Below the pieces are notes generated by a model, which made no database searches, was not told where the DNA came from, and saw nothing but the letters and a program-made list of their open reading frames with translations. DNA of 7,234 nt. Origin: JAGTVB01 sp049282355. Lineage in GTDB: Bacteria > Pseudomonadota > Gammaproteobacteria > HK1. The stretch is from assembly GCA_049282355.1 (NCBI GenBank), contig JBAPTW010000059.1, positions 1 to 7,234 of the forward strand. Reading direction: 5' to 3'. Below, piece by piece: positions 5,881-7,234 of the stretch (positions within the stretch are counted from its first letter, which is position 1; each line of letters begins with the position of its first letter). The position numbers were made by a program, and so were the translations under genes.

Positions 5881-6890
5881 GGCCCCACGTCCGGCAAGCC
5901 TTCGCGGATCCGCCGCGAAAAGTCCTCAGCCCCGTCCGCCGCCCGGGCCTGCGCGTTGATCTGAGCGCGCTGCCTCAACTCGGCAAACGGCAGCCCGGTG
6001 TCGAGCCGCCCAACCTCGTAGAGGTATTCCGGCACATAGCCGCTCAACAGGATCTTCCAGGAAAACGGCGGGTGCCCGGGATTGACCATCGAGTGCAGCC
6101 AGATGTTGCCGGTGCAGTTGGTGGTCAGGGTATTGTAAAACTCCGGCCGCACTTTGAGCGCGTTGATCTTCTTCAGGTACTCCGAGAACAGGCGCCGCGC
6201 ATTTTCCGTCGAGCCGTGCAGGCGGTAGAGGTAGACGTCCTCGGGCGGCTCGTGACGGTAATTGGTGCGCACCCTAATGACGTCACGCTCGTCAGCGACC
6301 ACATAGTAGAGCTCATACTGCTTGAAGAACCCCTTGATCGAAGAATAGCCTTCACCCCGTTCTTTGCGCGCCTCGATGGAAATAGCAAGATGGTCTCCGC
6401 CCGCAAAGCCGAAGCTCAGAAACACATGTGCGATTGCCGGCCCCATCCAGTAGGCGGCGATGAGGTCTACGGAAATGAGCTCCCGCAGATCGAAGGTCCG
6501 GTCATAGTACGCTGGAGTGAAGTCGGTCTCGCTGCGGTAGTCGAAATTGCGGATGTTATGGACGGTGACTAAATCACCCTCGAAGGTGGCGAACGGCAAC
6601 GCCGCCTCTTCGGACCGCCAAACCCGATCGTTCGAGGGCGCGATGGTGCCCCACCAGGCGATGAGGGCCGCAAAAATGGCAACGAAGCCCGCCAGCGCGC
6701 GCCAACGCCAGCGGGCTGAAACCAGGGCGGTGAGGGTGGCCGCACCGGCCAGCCCGAACGCCACGGCGAGGCCAGTGCGTGCAGGGGCGTTTGCGATATC
6801 CGAGTAGTGAAGGGCGAGCACACCCCAGCCGGTCACGGCGGCGAGCGCCACCCCGAGCAGCACTAGCCCCAGGATTCGCAGCATGCGCAA
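5874..6890 (-). CDS. DUF4105 family membrane protein, possible thiol enzyme
   Basis: A 338-residue protein with three predicted membrane helices near the N-terminus (about 4-26, 40-58 and 64-83), followed by a soluble DUF4105-like domain (about 100-310). Recognisable parts are VTVHNIRNFDYRSETDFTPA, AHVFLSFGF with His155, DHLAISIEARKERGEGYSS, YYVVADERDVIRVRTNYR and NTLTTNCTGNIW with Cys259. His155 and Cys259 are plausible catalytic partners. The domain probably faces the periplasm, though topology is inferred only from the helices. I recall the Bacteroides lipoprotein N-acyltransferase Lnb as a DUF4105 protein, but this is from memory and does not fix a function here. The start is TTG 6890, preceded by AGAGG nine bases upstream; ATG 6884 would drop two residues. 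The gene follows the cysteine-rich-repeat gene by 29 bp on the same strand, suggesting an operon. Its 3' end abuts the insertion-sequence remnant, but the C-terminus looks complete. Confidence 0.85.
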   Translation of the reverse strand: MRMLRILGLVLLGVALAAVTGWGVLALHYSDIANAPARTGLAVAFGLAGAATLTALVSARWRWRALAGFVAIFAALIAWWGTIAPSNDRVWRSEEAALPFATFEGDLVTVHNIRNFDYRSETDFTPAYYDRTFDLRELISVDLIAAYWMGPAIAHVFLSFGFAGGDHLAISIEARKERGEGYSSIKGFFKQYELYYVVADERDVIRVRTNYRHEPPEDVYLYRLHGSTENARRLFSEYLKKINALKVRPEFYNTLTTNCTGNIWLHSMVNPGHPPFSWKILLSGYVPEYLYEVGRLDTGLPFAELRQRAQINAQARAADGAEDFSRRIREGLPDVGPH

Positions 6891-6899
6891 CCGAGAGCG

Positions 6900-6904
6900 C
6901 CTCT
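6900..6904 (-). promoter_or_regulatory. Ribosome binding site of the DUF4105 gene
   Basis: AGAGG on the minus strand lies nine bases before TTG 6890 and fifteen before ATG 6884. The spacing favours the TTG start. Confidence 0.5.
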
Positions 6905-6919
6905 ATATGGTCCCGGCGC

Positions 6920-7234
6920 TTACTTCTTCAGCCCCACGTCTTTCAAAGCCTGCCGGCAGCGGCTGCTGACCTTTTTCTCGTGCTTCTCCAAGCAGGCGAG
7001 CAGCCGCCCTTCGCCTGCCTCAATCTTGGCGCAGTGCTTCGTCAGGTCCTCATCGCACTCGTTGGCCACATAGGTGAGCGCCGACACCGCCCGTTCCAGC
7101 TGCGCCGCCGAATCGTACAGGGCGTACTCGCAACGGCTCGAGAGCTTGTCCTCATGGGCGAAAATACAGGCAACCAGACGTCCCTCGCCCGGGGTGACTT
7201 CCTTGCAGTAGCTCTCCAGCTCCACCTGACAGCC
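6920..7234 (-). CDS. Cysteine-rich repeat protein, 5' part outside the window
   Basis: The frame is open to the window edge, showing the last 104 residues before TAA. It contains two copies of a four-cysteine repeat with identical spacing, C-x7-C-x12-C-x11-C. Each has YC or HC, then GEGRL near the third cysteine, then H-(E)-(D/K)-K-(L/V)-SSRC. This is the pattern of the cysteine-rich repeat family first described in Golgi glycoprotein 1 / FGF-receptor-binding proteins (Cys_rich_FGFR) and common in proteobacterial secreted proteins. A GTG at 7225 could be read as a start, but the first cysteine of the first repeat lies upstream of it (7229-7231), so the gene continues beyond the window. Family members usually begin with a signal peptide, which would be outside. 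The protein ends in a lysine-rich tail (KDVGLKK). Disulfide-bonded periplasmic or secreted location is inferred. It precedes the DUF4105 gene by 29 bp. Function unknown. Confidence 0.85.
   Translation of the reverse strand, partial: GCQVELESYCKEVTPGEGRLVACIFAHEDKLSSRCEYALYDSAAQLERAVSALTYVANECDEDLTKHCAKIEAGEGRLLACLEKHEKKVSSRCRQALKDVGLKK

Noticed and set aside
5877..6572. Plus-strand open frame of 231 codons opposite the DUF4105 gene
   Set aside because: The opposite strand encodes recognisable DUF4105 motifs and a membrane-helix N-terminus; this frame has none, so it is a shadow.
6920..7225. Cysteine-rich gene as complete, starting at GTG 7225
   Set aside because: The first cysteine of the first repeat is encoded upstream of this GTG with spacing identical to the second repeat, so the gene runs past the window edge.

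Overview
The window looks like a piece of chromosome from a GC-rich proteobacterium, most likely a gammaproteobacterium. I base this on the close similarity of its Tex and MtnA proteins, as I remember the families, to those of Escherichia coli and Pseudomonas, and on the pairing of mtnA with an MTA/SAH deaminase gene, which is also found in Pseudomonas. I cannot name the genus. Most of the window is housekeeping sequence. The only accessory material is a broken insertion sequence at about 5.2-5.9 kb.

Layout. Bases 1-194 (+) hold the last 63 codons of an ABC exporter of the MsbA type. It converges on tex (245-2578, -), a complete gene for the RNA-binding transcription accessory protein Tex. 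Upstream of tex on the same strand is mtnA (2655-3713, -), for methylthioribose-1-phosphate isomerase. A divergent intergenic region separates mtnA from mtaD (3889-5205, +), for a zinc-dependent MTA/SAH deaminase. Next comes a 5' fragment of an ISAs1-family transposase gene (5302-5880, +), which lacks a catalytic residue and its 3' half. Its stop overlaps by 7 bp the stop of a DUF4105 membrane-protein gene (5874-6890, -). Just upstream of that gene on the same strand is the 3' part of a cysteine-rich-repeat protein gene (6920 to the window edge, -).

How the genes fit together. MtaD and MtnA form two steps of methionine salvage. MtaD deaminates 5'-methylthioadenosine to methylthioinosine. A phosphorylase not present here would release methylthioribose-1-phosphate, which MtnA isomerises. 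The cysteine-rich protein and the DUF4105 protein probably form an operon of envelope proteins of unknown function. The DUF4105 protein has three N-terminal membrane helices and a His...Asn-Cys arrangement suggesting a thiol enzyme.

I found no RNA genes, CRISPR array or convincing rho-independent terminator. No stretch longer than 300 bases lacks a gene. I see no clearly new multi-gene system. The points most worth checking are a possible translation-blocking hairpin at the transposase start, the dead transposase itself, the unannotated DUF4105/Cys-rich pair, and the uncertain mtnA start.
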